DNA of 64,000 nucleotides from Vandiemenella viatica. Taxonomy: Eukaryota; Arthropoda; Insecta; Orthoptera; Morabidae. The stretch lies in contig CM061919.1 in NCBI GenBank assembly GCA_031002005.1, positions 172,033,121 through 172,097,120 of the forward strand, in the 5' to 3' direction. Position 1 is the stretch's first letter, and each line of letters starts with the position of its first letter. A model generated the notes under the pieces. The model was not told where the DNA came from and searched no databases. It worked only from the letters and a program-made list of their open reading frames with translations. Below, in pieces: positions 45,690-58,526 of this stretch. Position numbers and translations under genes: made by a program.

Positions 45690-47800
45690 TGAATATGATT
45701 TCACCAAAGCTGAGTCATTACTCTTCATACTCCTACTTCATTTATTGACTTTGCTTAGAAATCCAGGGAGATAAATGGCTCAAAACACAAAAAACGTATT
45801 TGAGAAATATTGTCATTTTTGCCCTTTAAGGGTTGAATTACGAAAAATTCCTTTCTTAGAATATAATGTTACCATGGCGGAAACCTTAATATTTAATATA
45901 ATATCTCATTCATCTATATCGGTTAGATATCAATGGAGATAAATAGCTCGTGACACTGCGTTGTAGAACCATTTAAACTTTTTCCCTTTAAGGGTTGAAT
46001 TCCTAAAACTTCTTTCTTAAAATATGATGTCACCAAAGCTGAGACATTATTCCTCATAATCTTACTTGATTAATCAATTTTAGATAGATATCGAGGGAGA
46101 TAAGTGGCTCAAGACACAAAAAACGCATTTTAGAAAAATTAATATTTTTGCCCATTAAGGGTCGAATTACGAAAAGTTTCTTTCTTAAAATATAATGTTA
46201 CCACGGCTGAGACCTTAGTCTTTAATATGATATCTCATTTATCTATATTGGTTAGATATCAAGGGAGATAAATAGCTCGTGACACAAAAATGCGTTGTAG
46301 AACCATTTACACCTTTTCCCTTTAAGAGCTGAATTCCAAAAACTTCTTTCTTAAAATATGATGTCACCAAAGCTGAGACATTATTACTCATAATCTTACT
46401 TGATTTATCGATATTGGATAGATATCCATGGAGATAAGTGACTCGAGACACAAAAAACGCATTAAAAAATGACAATTTTGCCCTTTAAGGGTTGAATTAC
46501 GAAAAATTCCTTCCTTAAAACATAATGTTACCACGGCGGAGACCTTAGTCTTTAATATGATATCTCATTTATCTATATCGATTAGATATGAAGGGAGATA
46601 AATTGCTCATGACACAAAAACGCATTCCAAAAATATTGATACTTTTGCCCTTTAAGGGTCGAATTACAAAAAATTCCGTTCTTAAAACATAATGTTACCA
46701 TGGCGGAGACCTTAGTTTTTAATATTATATCTCATTTATCTATATCGGTTAGATATCAAGGGAGATAAATTGCTCGTGACACAAAAATGTGTTATGGAAA
46801 AATTTATACTTTTCCTTTTAAGGGTTGAATTCCAAAAACATTCTTTCTTAAAACATGATTTCACAAAGCTGAGACATTACTCCTTATAACCCTATTTCAT
46901 TTATCGATTTTGGTTAGATATCCAGGGAGATAAGTGGCTCGAGATACAAAAAACGCATTTCAGAAAAATTAACATTTTTGCCCTTTAAGGGTCGAATTAC
47001 GAAAAATTCCTTTCTTAAAATATAATATTACCATGGCCGAGATATTATTCTTTAATATGATACCTCATTTATCTATATCGGTTAGATATTAAGGGAGATA
47101 AATCGCTCGTGACACAAAAATGCGTTATAGAAAAATGTATACTTTTTCGCTTTAAGGATTGAATTCCAAAAACATTCTTTCTTAAAATATGATGTCACAA
47201 AGCTGATACATTGCTCCTCATAGTCCTACTTCATTTATCGATTTTGGTTAGATATCCAGGAAGATAAATGGCTCGAGATACAAAAAAAACGCAGTTTAGA
47301 AAAATTGACGTTTTTGCCCTTTAAGGGTCGAATTACGAAAAATTCCTTTCTTAAAATATAATGTTACCACGGAGGAGACCTTATTCTTTAATATGATACC
47401 TCGTTATCTTTATCGGTTAGATATTAAGGGAGATAAATCGCTTGTGACACAAAAACGAATTGCAAAAATATTGATACTTTTGCCTTTAAGGGGTCGATTT
47501 CCGAAAAATTTCTGTCTTAAAATATGACGTCACTAAAGCGGAGATATTAATCTTTAAAATGATACTTCATTAAACGATTTCAGATAGGTATCCAGGGAGA
47601 TAAATGACTCGTAACACAGAAAACAGCATTTTAGAAATATTGACATTTTCAACCTTTAAGGGTGGAATTCCAAAAACCTCATTTCTTAAAATATGATGTG
47701 ACCAAAGTGAAGACCATCAGCTTTAAAATGACACCTCATTCATTGATTTCATTTAAGTATGAAGGAAGAAACAGGCTTGTGACAAAAAAATACCTTATAG
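45690..47800 (+). repeat. Satellite array, about 12 units of ~166 bp, alternating two unit types
   Basis: A near-palindromic core (ccctttaaggg) recurs at about 45821, 45984, 46151, 46318, 46481, 46648, 46813, 46981, 47149, 47317, 47483 and 47653, a mean spacing of about 166 bp. Units are of two kinds: A (after the core 'gaattacgaaaaattcc', then 'taatgttaccacggcggaga') and B ('gaattccaaaaac', then 'gatgtcaccaaagctgaga'). They mostly alternate A-B, giving a ~333-bp higher-order repeat, with one A-A slip at 46481/46648 and decayed units at the right end. The array lies wholly inside the hAT-like element. Confidence 0.9.
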
Positions 47801-47973
47801 AAATAATATATATGATAGACGATACTTCTAAAAATGTAGAATTTGGCATAAAAAATATACTTATTTTGATTTTAAGTTTATTTTTGATAAAATATTAAAA
47901 TCTAAATTATTATAAATTTATTTTTCCACTTCTGCATCCGCAAACATCTGCATCCGCGAATGTCAAGTGTTGA

Positions 47974-47978
<5 letters not shown>

Positions 47979-48016
<38 letters not shown>
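47979..48016. repeat. (TG)n microsatellite in the hAT-like element
   Basis: About 19 TG units between the satellite array and the right TIR. Confidence 0.95.
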
Positions 48017-48018
<2 letters not shown>

Positions 48019-48181
48019 GTCACAAAAAATATCAAAACTGTAGGCAAAAGTTCATCCAGAAAAGAAGTAGGGGGCACCGAAATCAAACTTCACAGGAGAC
48101 CCCGAAATTCCTTAAGCCGGCCCTGACTGTGACATAACTATAGGCTAACATATGATAAAGAGAATATATTTATCTAATTAC

Positions 48182-48455
48182 CGCTGTCAAGGGAAGTAGC
48201 GGGTGATGTGAGCTCCTGTTGCAGCAGTTTTTCTGCTCGGTCATGCTGACCTAGGCGTGTTAGCAGCTCTGCGAGGTCAAGACGCAGTTCACCAGAACCC
48301 TCTGCACGGACAGCTTCACGGTAGTAACTCACTGCCTTGCCATACTGATGAGCCTTCACCAGTGTACGCCCCACCTTACGAGCCAGAGCAACATCACGTG
48401 GTGCTCTCTTCAGGGCCTGCTCATATGCCTCCAGAGCACGGTCTGGGTCCAAAAG
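48182..48455 (-). CDS. TTC21B: TTC21B/IFT139 exon c (91 codons + 1 nt)
   Basis: Third exon in protein order. It begins LLDPDRALEAYEQALKR, continues with classic TPR helices (ALARKVGRTLVKAHQYGKAV, LRLDLAELLTRLGQHDRAEK) and ends ..SPATSLDSG. The acceptor is ..gacag and the donor gtaattag. It ends in phase 1 with a single G. The expected next residues (LEYKVRLLRQLSQV) are not downstream on this strand; they are in the exon at 11997 on the plus strand, whose first two bases GT complete the codon. A hAT-like element ends only about 50 bp downstream of the donor, so the following intron is almost entirely transposon. Confidence 0.92.
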
Positions 48456-50361
48456 CTGTCATACAAATAACAATAACAATTAAAAAAATTAACACAGAAA
48501 TATTGAAAATCATAAGTAGGATTTAGTAAGAACAAAGCTATGTGAATCAGTAATTAAGGTAAATAGATTAGGTTAGTGAAAGGAAATTTCATTTACTACA
48601 GGTTATGGCAGTATGGGACATAAACATGCAGACAAGGATGAACCCAAATACATGAAACTCTTAGACAAAAATCCTTTTTTAGCAGAATAAGATGGTCTGG
48701 CCTGCACTTCTGTTTATGCAGTACTCATAAAACTACCCTATACATGATTCCTTGTTCTATTCCTAAACAGTTTTGTAAAAAGAATGAAACTCACCATTAC
48801 CCACAGTTTCCCTCATTGGTTGGATCTACTTGTAGAAGGAACATATATTACAAAAAGAAAAGAAATATGCTTTCATACTTGTGAATAGAAAATTAACTAC
48901 AAACATATAGCTGAGCCAACATGTTGTATGTTGCAATAAATATAAGTTCTGGACATTTTTGGATTTGGTGGAGGGGAAGGGGGGGGGACAATAACTATAA
49001 GCCCCAAAGAAACTTCAAGTGTAACAGAATAAAACAACATATCATTTTTGTATGAAAGTTTATATGGATGTGAAGAAATTTTTTTCATGTAGTATTATGT
49101 ACAGCCTCAGGAACATAATTTGCAAGAACAGTATATATAATGGAATTTCACCAGACAGACTTTTGATATTCTATTTCAATTTCATTTTCATTGTTTACAT
49201 TTAAAAAACCTTGTTAAAAATGAAACAATCGTAATGAATGATTTCTTAGGCTTCATTAAGAAAAATGAAATCTACTAATGTTTCTTACTTTAATGACTAT
49301 TGTAATGGCATAATTAAAAAAGATTGTTTTTAATGATGACCAACTGCAGGAGATTTCTCCATTTTATGAGAGGACATGGTTAACAAGGACAACTGATTGT
49401 AGCACTTGATAGGTATCCAACAGATATTAATGAAGCATTTTATGAATATAAAATATGAGAAACAGAAATTAGGATTTTCCTGAATCCTATAAAAGGGTGT
49501 GAATTTTAGTAAACAAATAACAAATTTTCTTTCCAAAATACTGAAAGGAAACGGATCCTTTATATAAAGTTCGTTGGTAAAAATGTTGTAATGTTCTAAT
49601 TTTGGTTTTGGGTTTTGCTTAATTAATCAGTACTGTAAATTTTAGTTCATATACTGTTCCCTGTTACTATTGATATCACCTTTATGATTCTCACACAGAT
49701 TCAACTGTCTTTAGTCACCTGTCTAATAGGCTATTCCTAACGCATAGTTGAATACGTCACACTTCAGGTACTACTATATTCTACGAATAAAAGTTGACAC
49801 ACATATGTAGTTAATCACACAAATCACCAAAGGTTTTTATTGAAACCAATAGTTATGCACCGGAGTTAGCCACCAGATTCTATATTACTTCATCACTGAA
49901 GTTTCAAGGCTTGTAAAAAAAGTTTAATGAACATGAGTTGTAGCCACATCAAATTCTAATAACAAGTCAGTAAACCACATTTCTATTCCACTCTTGCTGT
50001 GAATCGCCAATATCCACTGACAATTATTCCAAGATTTGTCCACTGCACAACACATAGTATGCCCGCCAGCTCCACACTATTTATTGTAATTGTCCTGGTA
50101 ATTTGATGACAATGTGAGTCAATCCTGATTTACACAGACTTATATACTCCTGGTGTCATATCTAGACACATCTGAACAATATATACTTTCTCATTCAAGT
50201 CCTCCACTCAACTAACTCTTCATCCAGTGATATTGTTCATTGCCCTGGAATATGGTACTCTTAAAAAATTACAGAGATTTGTATAACTCCCTCTGTGGTG
50301 TTACAATTTGCTAGTGGTTTGACAACTATAATTTATAATCAAGCATACAGTTTTTACGCAC
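48456..50361 (-). other. Intron between exons b and c
   Basis: 1.9 kb, AT-rich, no recognised element or gene. Confidence 0.7.
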
Positions 50362-50672
50362 CTGCATGAAGGCATCACCTAGCATGCAGAAGGTAGCAGG
50401 TCCTGGTGCATGCTCAACAAGGCGGCGAAAGCAATCTGCATAGGCAACACGGTCCCCACGGCGACGCAGATGGATGTCTGCAGCAAGACACTGGGCCTGA
50501 CGATAGTAAGGCTTACCAGGTGCCACAGAGTCCAACTCACGCAGGGCACCTCCCACATCCCCAGCAGCTAGCAGCAGCTGGGCTCGAGATAATGAAATGC
50601 GCCCACCCTCTGGACCAGCCTCAAATCTCTCTGTGGCTGCAGACAGCTCACGTCCTGCAGCTTCCAGATCAC
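50362..50672 (-). CDS. TTC21B: TTC21B/IFT139 exon b (2 nt + 103 codons)
   Basis: Second exon in protein order. The minus strand reads from (G)GDLEAAGRELSAATERFE to ..FCMLGDAFMQ. It contains paired TPR helices with the alternating small and large residues typical of the repeat, such as RAQLLLAAGDVGGALRELDS and PYYRQAQCLAADIHL. In known IFT139 proteins this segment lies directly before the 'Y.QAL' repeat found in exon c. Acceptor ..cttcacag and donor gtgcg are clear. The length leaves two bases at the start (completing the codon begun in exon a) and phase 0 at the end. Codon use is GC-rich compared with the AT-rich introns, as expected of a real exon. Minus-strand orientation agrees with exons a and c but opposes exons d-g. 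Confidence 0.9.
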
Positions 50673-51094
50673 CTGTGAAGAGAAATATTTCAGAATACAG
50701 ACTGAACTATGTAACTGCGTATAACAATAAATACCTGATGTTAGATGACGATTTTACGGGGAAGATTAAGTCACTAACACAGTCAACATTGACTGAAATC
50801 CCATCAAAATCTGACAGTAGTTATTGTGTCAATGACGTTCAACAAAAAATTCTCACATTTTTAACATTACATCAACATTAAGCAAACCCTGTTTTATCCA
50901 CAGGACCACAAGCTGAACATTAAATATAACTCCATCAAAATCTGACCAGTAGTTTTTGCGCACATTGTATTCAACAAAAAATTAATACTATTTAATGTCT
51001 CTGTTTTTCAAAATCATATCAAAATGAAACATATCCCCTTTTTACTATGAAGTTAATGGAGCCACAACAAATTTCAACATAGTGGTGTAGCTAG

Positions 51095-51140
51095 GGGGGG
51101 GGGGGGGGGGGGAGGGGCGGTGGGGCAGTGGGGGCGGTCC
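51095..51140. repeat. G-rich tract
   Basis: About 18 G in a row followed by further G-rich sequence next to the hAT-like TIR; assembly length here is likely unreliable. Confidence 0.85.
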
Positions 51141-52879
51141 GCCCCAGGTGTCACCCCTTTGGGGGTGATACCCACCATTCGAAAATAGTAATCGATTTTT
51201 TTTTTTTTTTTGATAGACTCCTTTTATCTTTTGGTGTTGAAACACTTTTACTTTTATTGTTTTGAATATTTGTTTTTAAGTTGATGTAGCACTTTTTCAA
51301 ATGCGATCCATGGGGCTCTTTCATTACAATAGAGTATAATTACTGATAACACCACGTGCTTAAACAAGCTTTGCTCTGTAGCTTCAACAAACGACGCAGG
51401 AAATCGTTGTGCTTGCTGTCCGTCACTATTGTTTGGTTTGTTAGTAGCGGCGGCGTATATAATGTAAGTTTTCTTGTATAGCGAGGAAGTTTTAAAATTA
51501 AAGGATATATATCTAAAATTGCTAAAATCATGGTAATTAGACAGTTAAATTGTAAATCCTCAAAATTATTTAAATAAAAATGTTATATTTTCCTTTGCAA
51601 ATAAAAAATGCAACCTAGTGTAATATTATTACTCCACGATTCACTAAAAGTGTGTGCCAGAGGGTGCATTACACCAACCCTAATGTCGGAATACGTGTAG
51701 TCTAGGCTTCCACTTCCATTGTACGGTCATCAGTTAAACTCAGACATTTTAAGCGTGGCATGAAATTCATTTTTAAAAATTGTTTTGCATATTTGGAATT
51801 CAATTAGCTTTCAAACTTCACATGTGCCTTGAAGTATTTTCTAGTATTTTTGAATTTATCATCTGACTGATTTCGCGTTATCCGATTTACATTATGCGTA
51901 CCTACCTATTGTCGGCAGTGCACCTATACTCGACATGAAATCGCATTATGTTGGAATTTATACAAACAAGATGATTCAGGAAACTATGCATTAGACTAGC
52001 AACACTGTCAGGTTTCAAGTCAATCCGAACGGATGCAAGTGTTCATTGATGGTATCGTCTGCCGTTGGTAATCAGTTTTTATAGAGCATGTGATCAAAAG
52101 AGTCGGAACTGCGTATCTTGCTAGTGAAATCGTAACATTAGTAAGCATTTAAATTCATGTAAGTTTGCTATTCTTTCTACTGACCAAGAATATGCAAATA
52201 TGATCATGACGAAATAAATAAGCTTATGATTCTCTAAGAATTTTGCATAATTAATTTTGAGAAGAAGAAAATTTATATTATGGGTAACCTCTCTGTCGAA
52301 TACAGGTACCTAAATTCTTGCGGGTTCCTTAAATTGACAGGGATGTCGAACTTCTGTTCTTCAACATTGGAACCATTTACATTTTTATTTATACACTACA
52401 GAGGGGCGCTAGAAATCAAAATTTACACCTAGAGATGGTCTTCGATACATACAATGTCATATTTAGTAGTCTGTAGCTACGTATATCTTAGGCGGGTAGT
52501 AAAATATTTCAATTGTTAAGTAGTTCATGTAAAGACGGATGATATCGAAAGGCATGTTCTTATATTACCTGACCGTTATTTTTTTTAATTATGCTGTTTT
52601 TAAATTTTATTCTTCTATTTCTATGAAGGAATTTAATGTAGAGTTGCTTCTCTGACTATACAATATCCTCCAGGGTCTCATGACTTGTGGGACCCGGATC
52701 CTGGGTTTTCACCGATGTGACCCCATCTGGGTCTGGAATTGCTTCTGCTTGGGCCAAGCCACTTCTGTTAACTTTCCTCTCGATGTCCCTTGGTCCTGCA
52801 AATACCAAGGCTGCGAAGGCATTTAAAAACAGCTTTTGTTAATGTTTCAGTAACAAATGATTGGGTAGCTTTCGACTTT

Positions 52880-53985
52880 TCTAAATTTATAGCCACACAT
52901 TCGTATTAAACCCCAAAGGCGAAGGGTAATTGAAATAAAGTCACTTGACACAGTTCCAGAGTAACACAATACTTATATTCTTGATAATAGTTCTCTCGTA
53001 CATTGTCGATACCATATACATGAATAAAGCATCGAACAACAGTTTCTTTGAAGATTACAGATTAAGTACATCCACACGAGAAGACAAAAACTCACAAAGT
53101 CCCCCTAACATTAGTGAGTACTACACCATGTTGGAACTTGCCTAAACTGCTACCACGTGGAACAATTTGCTCCGCGGAGTTGTGCGATCACTTTCCGGCG
53201 AAAGAATGAGACCATCTGTGCTTGCTGCAAGATCTTTTATAGACTTCTCAGAGCCTATCTCCAAAAGTACTAAATAGTTTAACTTGAAATTTTTACAGGG
53301 GCTTCCTATGACCATGTTCTATCGGTTTTGATTTAATTTAACATTCAAAAGGGTTTCTATAATCTTAAAATTCAAGTCATCATGTGACCAACTTGGCGGA
53401 ATTTTTACGCGCTTCAGCAACAATCTGCGACAATCTATCTTTGAAAACTTAATTATTCTGACAAATGCTTATACTTTTTACTGAAACCATTATATATTCG
53501 TAATTGCCTTAATTTGGGCTATCTACTGATATAAATTTCAAATTAATATTCCCTTTAGTTAAAAAGTTCATTTTTCTCTTAATTAAAACTGCTAATTAAA
53601 CTTTGCCAAATTATTTAATTTTACTACCAAAATATCAGGAACAATGCTGACTATAGCTGGTGACAAAAGTTCAGCTATACCTTTACTCAATTCAAAGATA
53701 TTTCAAATCTTGTATTTTTACTTTTCTGATTGTGTATTTCAAAACATGAACAAACCGGAATATCTCTTAAAATAAACATTTCCCGATATAATAAATACAC
53801 TTTAAAATGATTCTAATGATGAGTTTTAACTGTGGATGTGAATACAGGGGAATTCCTTCAAGTTGACAATTACTCTTCTTGAAATTTCTAAGTCCAGCCT
53901 AAGCGACTTCAAAATCGGTTTATAGAATATTTTGCTGCTGGGGATAGCTAGTGGGAGTGCTTTTGGTGAACTAAAGGGTACCTAA
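52880..53985 (-). repeat. R repeat, copy 3, inside the second hAT-like element
   Basis: Shares with copy 1 the end 'gctagtgggagtgct', the internal 'ttaattaaaactgctaattaaac' region and the 'cacacattcgtattaaacccc' region. Its TATA-like box reads TCTATAAAAGATC on the minus strand (near 53232). It appears as an isolated insertion with no coding sequence beside it. Confidence 0.75.
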
Positions 53986-53999
53986 CAAAATGGATCAGG

Positions 54000-54765
54000 G
54001 TTTTATTATCTTTAGATACAGTTGTCAGTGAGAAATTCACCCACCTTGAGCACCAATACATTCGTGGATCCTTACTGGCACTGAATCAATATGATGTCTT
54101 CTTGGGGTATGTCTCTCTATGCCTGCATGTCCTTTTGCAGTCAATTGTAGCAGTTTGTGCAGGGTGACCATGTGATCCAATGTGGCTACTCCTGGCAGCC
54201 TAGTCATGCTCTATTGGGGACAAATCTGGAGACCATGCTGTCAAAATTGTGATTGTAAACCCTATCAAGGCTTGTGTTGTGATGGCCACAGTATGAGGAC
54301 AGGAATTATTTTGTTGGAAAATGCGATTTGGATGGTGAACATGTAGAGTATCATAATAAGATGCAGCACCACATCCACAAAGTGGTGGGCTATCATTGTG
54401 CCTTCAATAACAGCCAACTCAGTTCTGTTGTTAAAACTGATTGCCAACAAAACATGATACCAGTGGTTGCACTTGTGTGATGTTCTGAAATCAAAGCATG
54501 TAAGCAGTTTCTCTGTGACGCCTGTGAACATGTAGTCAATTATCACTGTGTAACAAGTCTGTATACTGACATAGCGCTACGGCCAGTTCTTCTAGACATT
54601 TCTCGATATGAAACACCCTTTAAAAACACATTAATTCTCCAACCTCTCTCACAGTAAGACGTTTGAATGTAGACAGTTGTCACTCTTCACCTCGGCATAC
54701 TTGACCAACAAGAACTTGTGGATAACAAAGTGTCATGCTACACCACAATGTTCGCCATTTATATG

Positions 54766-54801
<36 letters not shown>

Positions 54802-55010
54802 TAAAAAAAAAAAAGCAATTTACATAATAAATAGCCCATAATTCTCATACTATTACAAATAAAGCTTTCAATTTTTAATCATTTAATACTTTTCATGTGG
54901 GGATACTTAGGGCCAACTTTGATTCATTTATAGCAACACCATCTGGGTGTTGAGATTTTAATTTGTGCCAGTTTGTGTATCAGTTGCTACCTGTAAAGGT
55001 CAAGCTGCAC
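54000..55010. other. Unclassified interior of the second hAT-like element
   Basis: Moderately GC-richer segment (54000-54760) with no recognisable protein in either strand, then a poly(T) run of about 35 bases (54766-54800) and a complementary A run. It may be another nested repeat; I cannot name it. Confidence 0.5.
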
Positions 55011-55659
55011 TTTGCCAATACTGGTCTGTACCGTCACCGCAATGACAGTCAGCCGACACTTTTCCATAGATCGTCCGTGGCACCTACTCGGTCATTAGTC
55101 TCCTTTAACATTTTTAAGTGATGGTTTCAGGGAATCAGTGTTGGGGATAACAGGTAGATTTTTCACCCTTCTTTATTATAGAGTACTGTACTTTATTTTG
55201 CACAGTTTTTGTGCGAAAGTACATTAAAATACTTTTTTTTATCTGATTCACATTATCACCTAACTGGTTGATATTTTATGAACAAAAATAGTATTCCAAC
55301 GCAGTATTAACAAATCATCACCACACTGTACCGGAATGAAAGATTCTAGTGTGTTTCAATGCAATCACAATGAAATGGTAATCATTTCGCACTTTAAATG
55401 TTTGTTGTTTGAGGTTCTTTTCGATTCACTCAATATTTTTTGTTAGTAAAGAACAAGATTGCAACATATTTAAATTTAAATATAGATCATAATGATTTTG
55501 TATAATAAAAACAATAATTTATTTTTTAAAGTTCTAGTCACAGTGTTTCTTATTGGGAAACTCTCCCTTCACCTACATTTTAGTCATCTAACTTGAAAAG
55601 GAGACCTACAGATTAACATGAAATTCGAACTATGGAGCATCTTAGAATCTTTGCATTAA

Positions 55660-55795
55660 CAGATAAAAGCTTTTTCCAAGGTAAAAGTCAATTTTAAGGC
55701 CCGCAAAAATTACAGCTGATGCCAGGATTTGAACCGTGGCCTTTAATACCCAAATTGCACGCAGTAGCCATTTGAGTCACTAGACTGGATGTAGG
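55660..55795 (-). mobile_element. tRNA-derived SINE, minus-strand copy
   Basis: Minus strand: TAGTGACTCAAATGGCTACT as A-box region, 'cacggttcaaatcctggcat' as B-box region, then 'tttttgcgggccttaaaattgac'. The same tail follows the copy at 55925 in the opposite orientation. Confidence 0.65.
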
Positions 55796-55924
55796 TGTAA
55801 TGAGAAATAAGTTTTCAAATATTATAAAATTACATACTTTTTCTATAGGAACCATCTATTTTTGCTATCCAAAAACACAAATTTACTTTTATGTGTTTGA
55901 ATATATATTTTTCAGTACGTCTAG

Positions 55925-56060
55925 GTTAGTCTGGTGACTGAAATGGTTACGGCGTTTGATTCGGGTGTGGGAGGTCCCTATTGCAAATGCGGATCTCGGA
56001 TACAATTTTTGTGGGTCTTAAAATTGATCTTCAACTTTGGCAAAGCTTTGATATTTTTAT
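55925..56060 (+). mobile_element. tRNA-derived SINE, plus-strand copy
   Basis: 'tctggtgactgaaatggttacggcg' head, degenerate B box near 55978, then 'ttttgtgggtcttaaaattgatcttcaactttggcaaagc', matching the tail of the copy at 55660-55795. The two form an inverted pair about 130 bp apart. Confidence 0.65.
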
Positions 56061-57714
56061 TGCAAAGATGCTAGGGCTCTTCCTACATTTTACGAACATC
56101 TGATGAACATGTAAAAAAGACACTTTGTTTTAAGGCAAACAATAACATGAAAACAACATCTGGTTGTAAGGGAAGGGAATTTTCCGAACTCTATCCGCTT
56201 CTCCACAACCAACAGGTCGACACTGGTCTGCACCGTCAAAACATAAACCAATCCAATGCGGCCGAGTGTCAGATGACACGCTGTGTCCTTTGGACAAACT
56301 TCGATCAAGTGAGCGCCAACAGTAAGAAACGTGTCGGTGCGGTGACGGTTCGGAACAGTATCGGGCAAGTGAGGCCCGATCTTCAGAGGAGTTAAATTAA
56401 TCTAAACCACATTCAATCACCGATGAGCAAACGTGGCTAAAATCTTGCCATATTGACTATTGAACATGAAGTAACTCAAATCATTAATTTTGAAGATGTG
56501 ATTTACAAGTTTGCAGCTGTCAAAGCTAGAAAGAGGAGATTGTGAAAGCAATTATTTTTAGTTTATTTGTATATCATTTAAATGTTGTTAATATTACAAT
56601 TTTTTAACAAACTATTATTTTGAATAACAATAAATGTTTATTTAATTATGTTTTTTTAATATGATATTTATACTTACAAGATATCGTATTTTACTTAACG
56701 TGAATTTAAGTTTTCAAGGAGTGATATCATCGATATCCGCCCCGGGTGTCACCCCCGCTAGCTACGCCACTGTTTCAACCAATAGTTTTTATGTGAATTG
56801 CATTCAATGAAAAACTGCTACTAATTTGTGAACACTTTTATCTTAAATTTCTCAGTTTTTTGACATCACATCAAATTGAACATAGCCTTTTTTTAACTGT
56901 GAAGTGTTGTATAGTAAAATATACACCGTCACCATATCACCACTAGTTTATTTGTGAATCCTATTCATCCCATATTACAATTACACAATTTTTTTCTAAG
57001 TATAAAATCATTTACTTCCTTCTCTGTAACTTAGTACCCCCAACTAAATCTTTTTTAAAAATATTTTAAATGTACAGACTTTTTCACGGTTACAGTTTTA
57101 CCATATTTATGGACAATGATGAGAAGAAAAATGCTTTTAGGCAATGAAAATATGGAAAGATGCAGAAAGTATAACCATTCCTTACAGAGATGAGGGCAGT
57201 GATGAACCCAAAAAGAAAAAAAATTTACATTTCAGTATGAAAACTTATTCACGAAAACTAGTAGGAGGTAAGGAAACAACAGGCTTAAAAGAATTTTCAT
57301 TCTCATTATTATTGTAACTGCTGCCTAGTAGTCTTCTTCTGTGTCTGTGCTGCTTGTTTCTTTCTTCGTATTTCTATGACATTTTCTTTCCATTATTTTC
57401 TCAGTTTATCATCTCATTACCACCATGACCATTTTCCTAATTACAGCTTCATACCAATTGCAAAATTTACTTGTTTTTTTTTATGTTCATCACTGTTTTC
57501 ATCTCTGATAAGTAATGGGTTTACTTTCCTACTTCTAATTTATTTTAAATTCATTTAGTTGTTTATGTTTTCATTTGTCCTGTTGCTTTCTTATACTAGT
57601 CTAATCAAATTATTGAGGCATAACATGTCAACACTATAGAACATACGAAGAACATAGGTACATGCACTTTTCCCCCAATAAATATTACTCCTCCCATTCT
57701 CATCACCTCTTTCT

Positions 57715-57911
57715 TTTTTATGGATTTATGTTTTGTTGATGTCAAGGTCATTAGAGCTGGGAAAGGATTAGGGGCAATGAATGGGAAGGAGTTTTGCTAT
57801 GTCCTTTTGAAGGAACAATCCTGGCATTCATCTGAAACGATTTTGGGAAACTATGGAAAACTCAAATCTATATGGTCAGACAGGGATTTGAACCCCCATG
57901 CTACCAAATGA
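57715..57911 (-). mobile_element. tRNA-derived SINE, same family as 10008, with fuller 3' body
   Basis: Minus strand: B box in 'gggggttcaaatccctgtct', body 'tgagttttccatagtttcccaaaatcgtttcagatgaatgccaggattgttcc', then 'cttcccattcattgcccctaatcc'. It lacks the A-box half of the head. Includes the 3' part that the 10-kb copy lost. Confidence 0.78.
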
Positions 57912-58526
57912 TAGATCTTGTGGTGACACAGTATTGGAATAGCTATAACAAAAAATAGTGGATAGGCAGTCATTAATTTAAGGTATTTTGGTAATATTAT
58001 GGCTTAATGAAACATTTTGGAACTAATTATTTGTAAAGGCTCAGATACTTCACGATAAATTGCTGAGCGCAGAGGCGCTCTGTGCAGAAAAGTGATTGTT
58101 GAGTTAGTTGGAAGCTGGTGGTCGCGGATGCCTGACGCTAAGTAAGAGCGTGGCTTATTGTATTAGTAGCACAGGCCAGCCTTCTCTTTATTATTTATAT
58201 AGTGGACAAAAAGGCAATTTAATGCTGTCCCTTTAGTTTTTAAGAGTAATGCGTGTCAGCTTCCCATTGTTTATTATAAAGCATGATAATGCTGTCCTTT
58301 TAATGTGAACTGTAAGTGCTTCGCGGAGAACATTTGAGCCTGTAGGATTTGTGGCCACTACACTGTGTACAAAGTTGTTTAACTGTAGCAAGGTCAGAGT
58401 CAGTAATCTGAAAGTGAAGAAGTTTCTCGATAGCCTTATCCACAGTCTATAAGCTCAATTCAATTAGTGGTGGTGATGGGTAGTGTATATGTTATGTGAA
58501 TTAAACCAGCATAAACTTTATAGTGA

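Larger units (their letters stand above)
44379..48125. mobile_element. hAT-like element, non-autonomous, with perfect 8-bp target duplication
   Basis: The ends are CAGGGCTGGTTTAAGG at 44379 and CCTTAAGCCGGCCCTG ending at 48125, 16-bp terminal inverted repeats with two transition mismatches. ACTGTGAC flanks both sides (44371-44378 and 48126-48133), a perfect 8-bp duplication as hAT transposases make. No transposase frame is visible; the interior is dominated by a 166-bp satellite (45690-47800) and ATCCGCA-rich ends. The element lies about 50 bp from the donor of TTC21B exon c. The superfamily call rests on TIR form and TSD length only. Confidence 0.85.
51080..56772. mobile_element. Second hAT-like element, 5.7 kb, with nested repeats
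   Basis: Ends TAGTGGTGTAGCTAGG (51080) and, reverse complemented from 56772, CAGTGGCGTAGCTAGC; then G-rich subterminal sequence and 'gccccaggtgtcaccc' / 'gccccgggtgtcaccc' at both ends. TTTCAACA (51072-51079) and TTTCAACC (56773-56780) are a 7/8 target duplication. The CAGTGGCGTAGC start is common among insect hAT-like elements. No transposase found. It contains R copy 3, poly(T) and two SINE-like copies. It lies in intron a-b. Confidence 0.75.

Noticed and set aside
45690..47800. CRISPR-like array
   Set aside because: Units are contiguous 166-bp satellite monomers with no unique spacers, in a eukaryotic genome.
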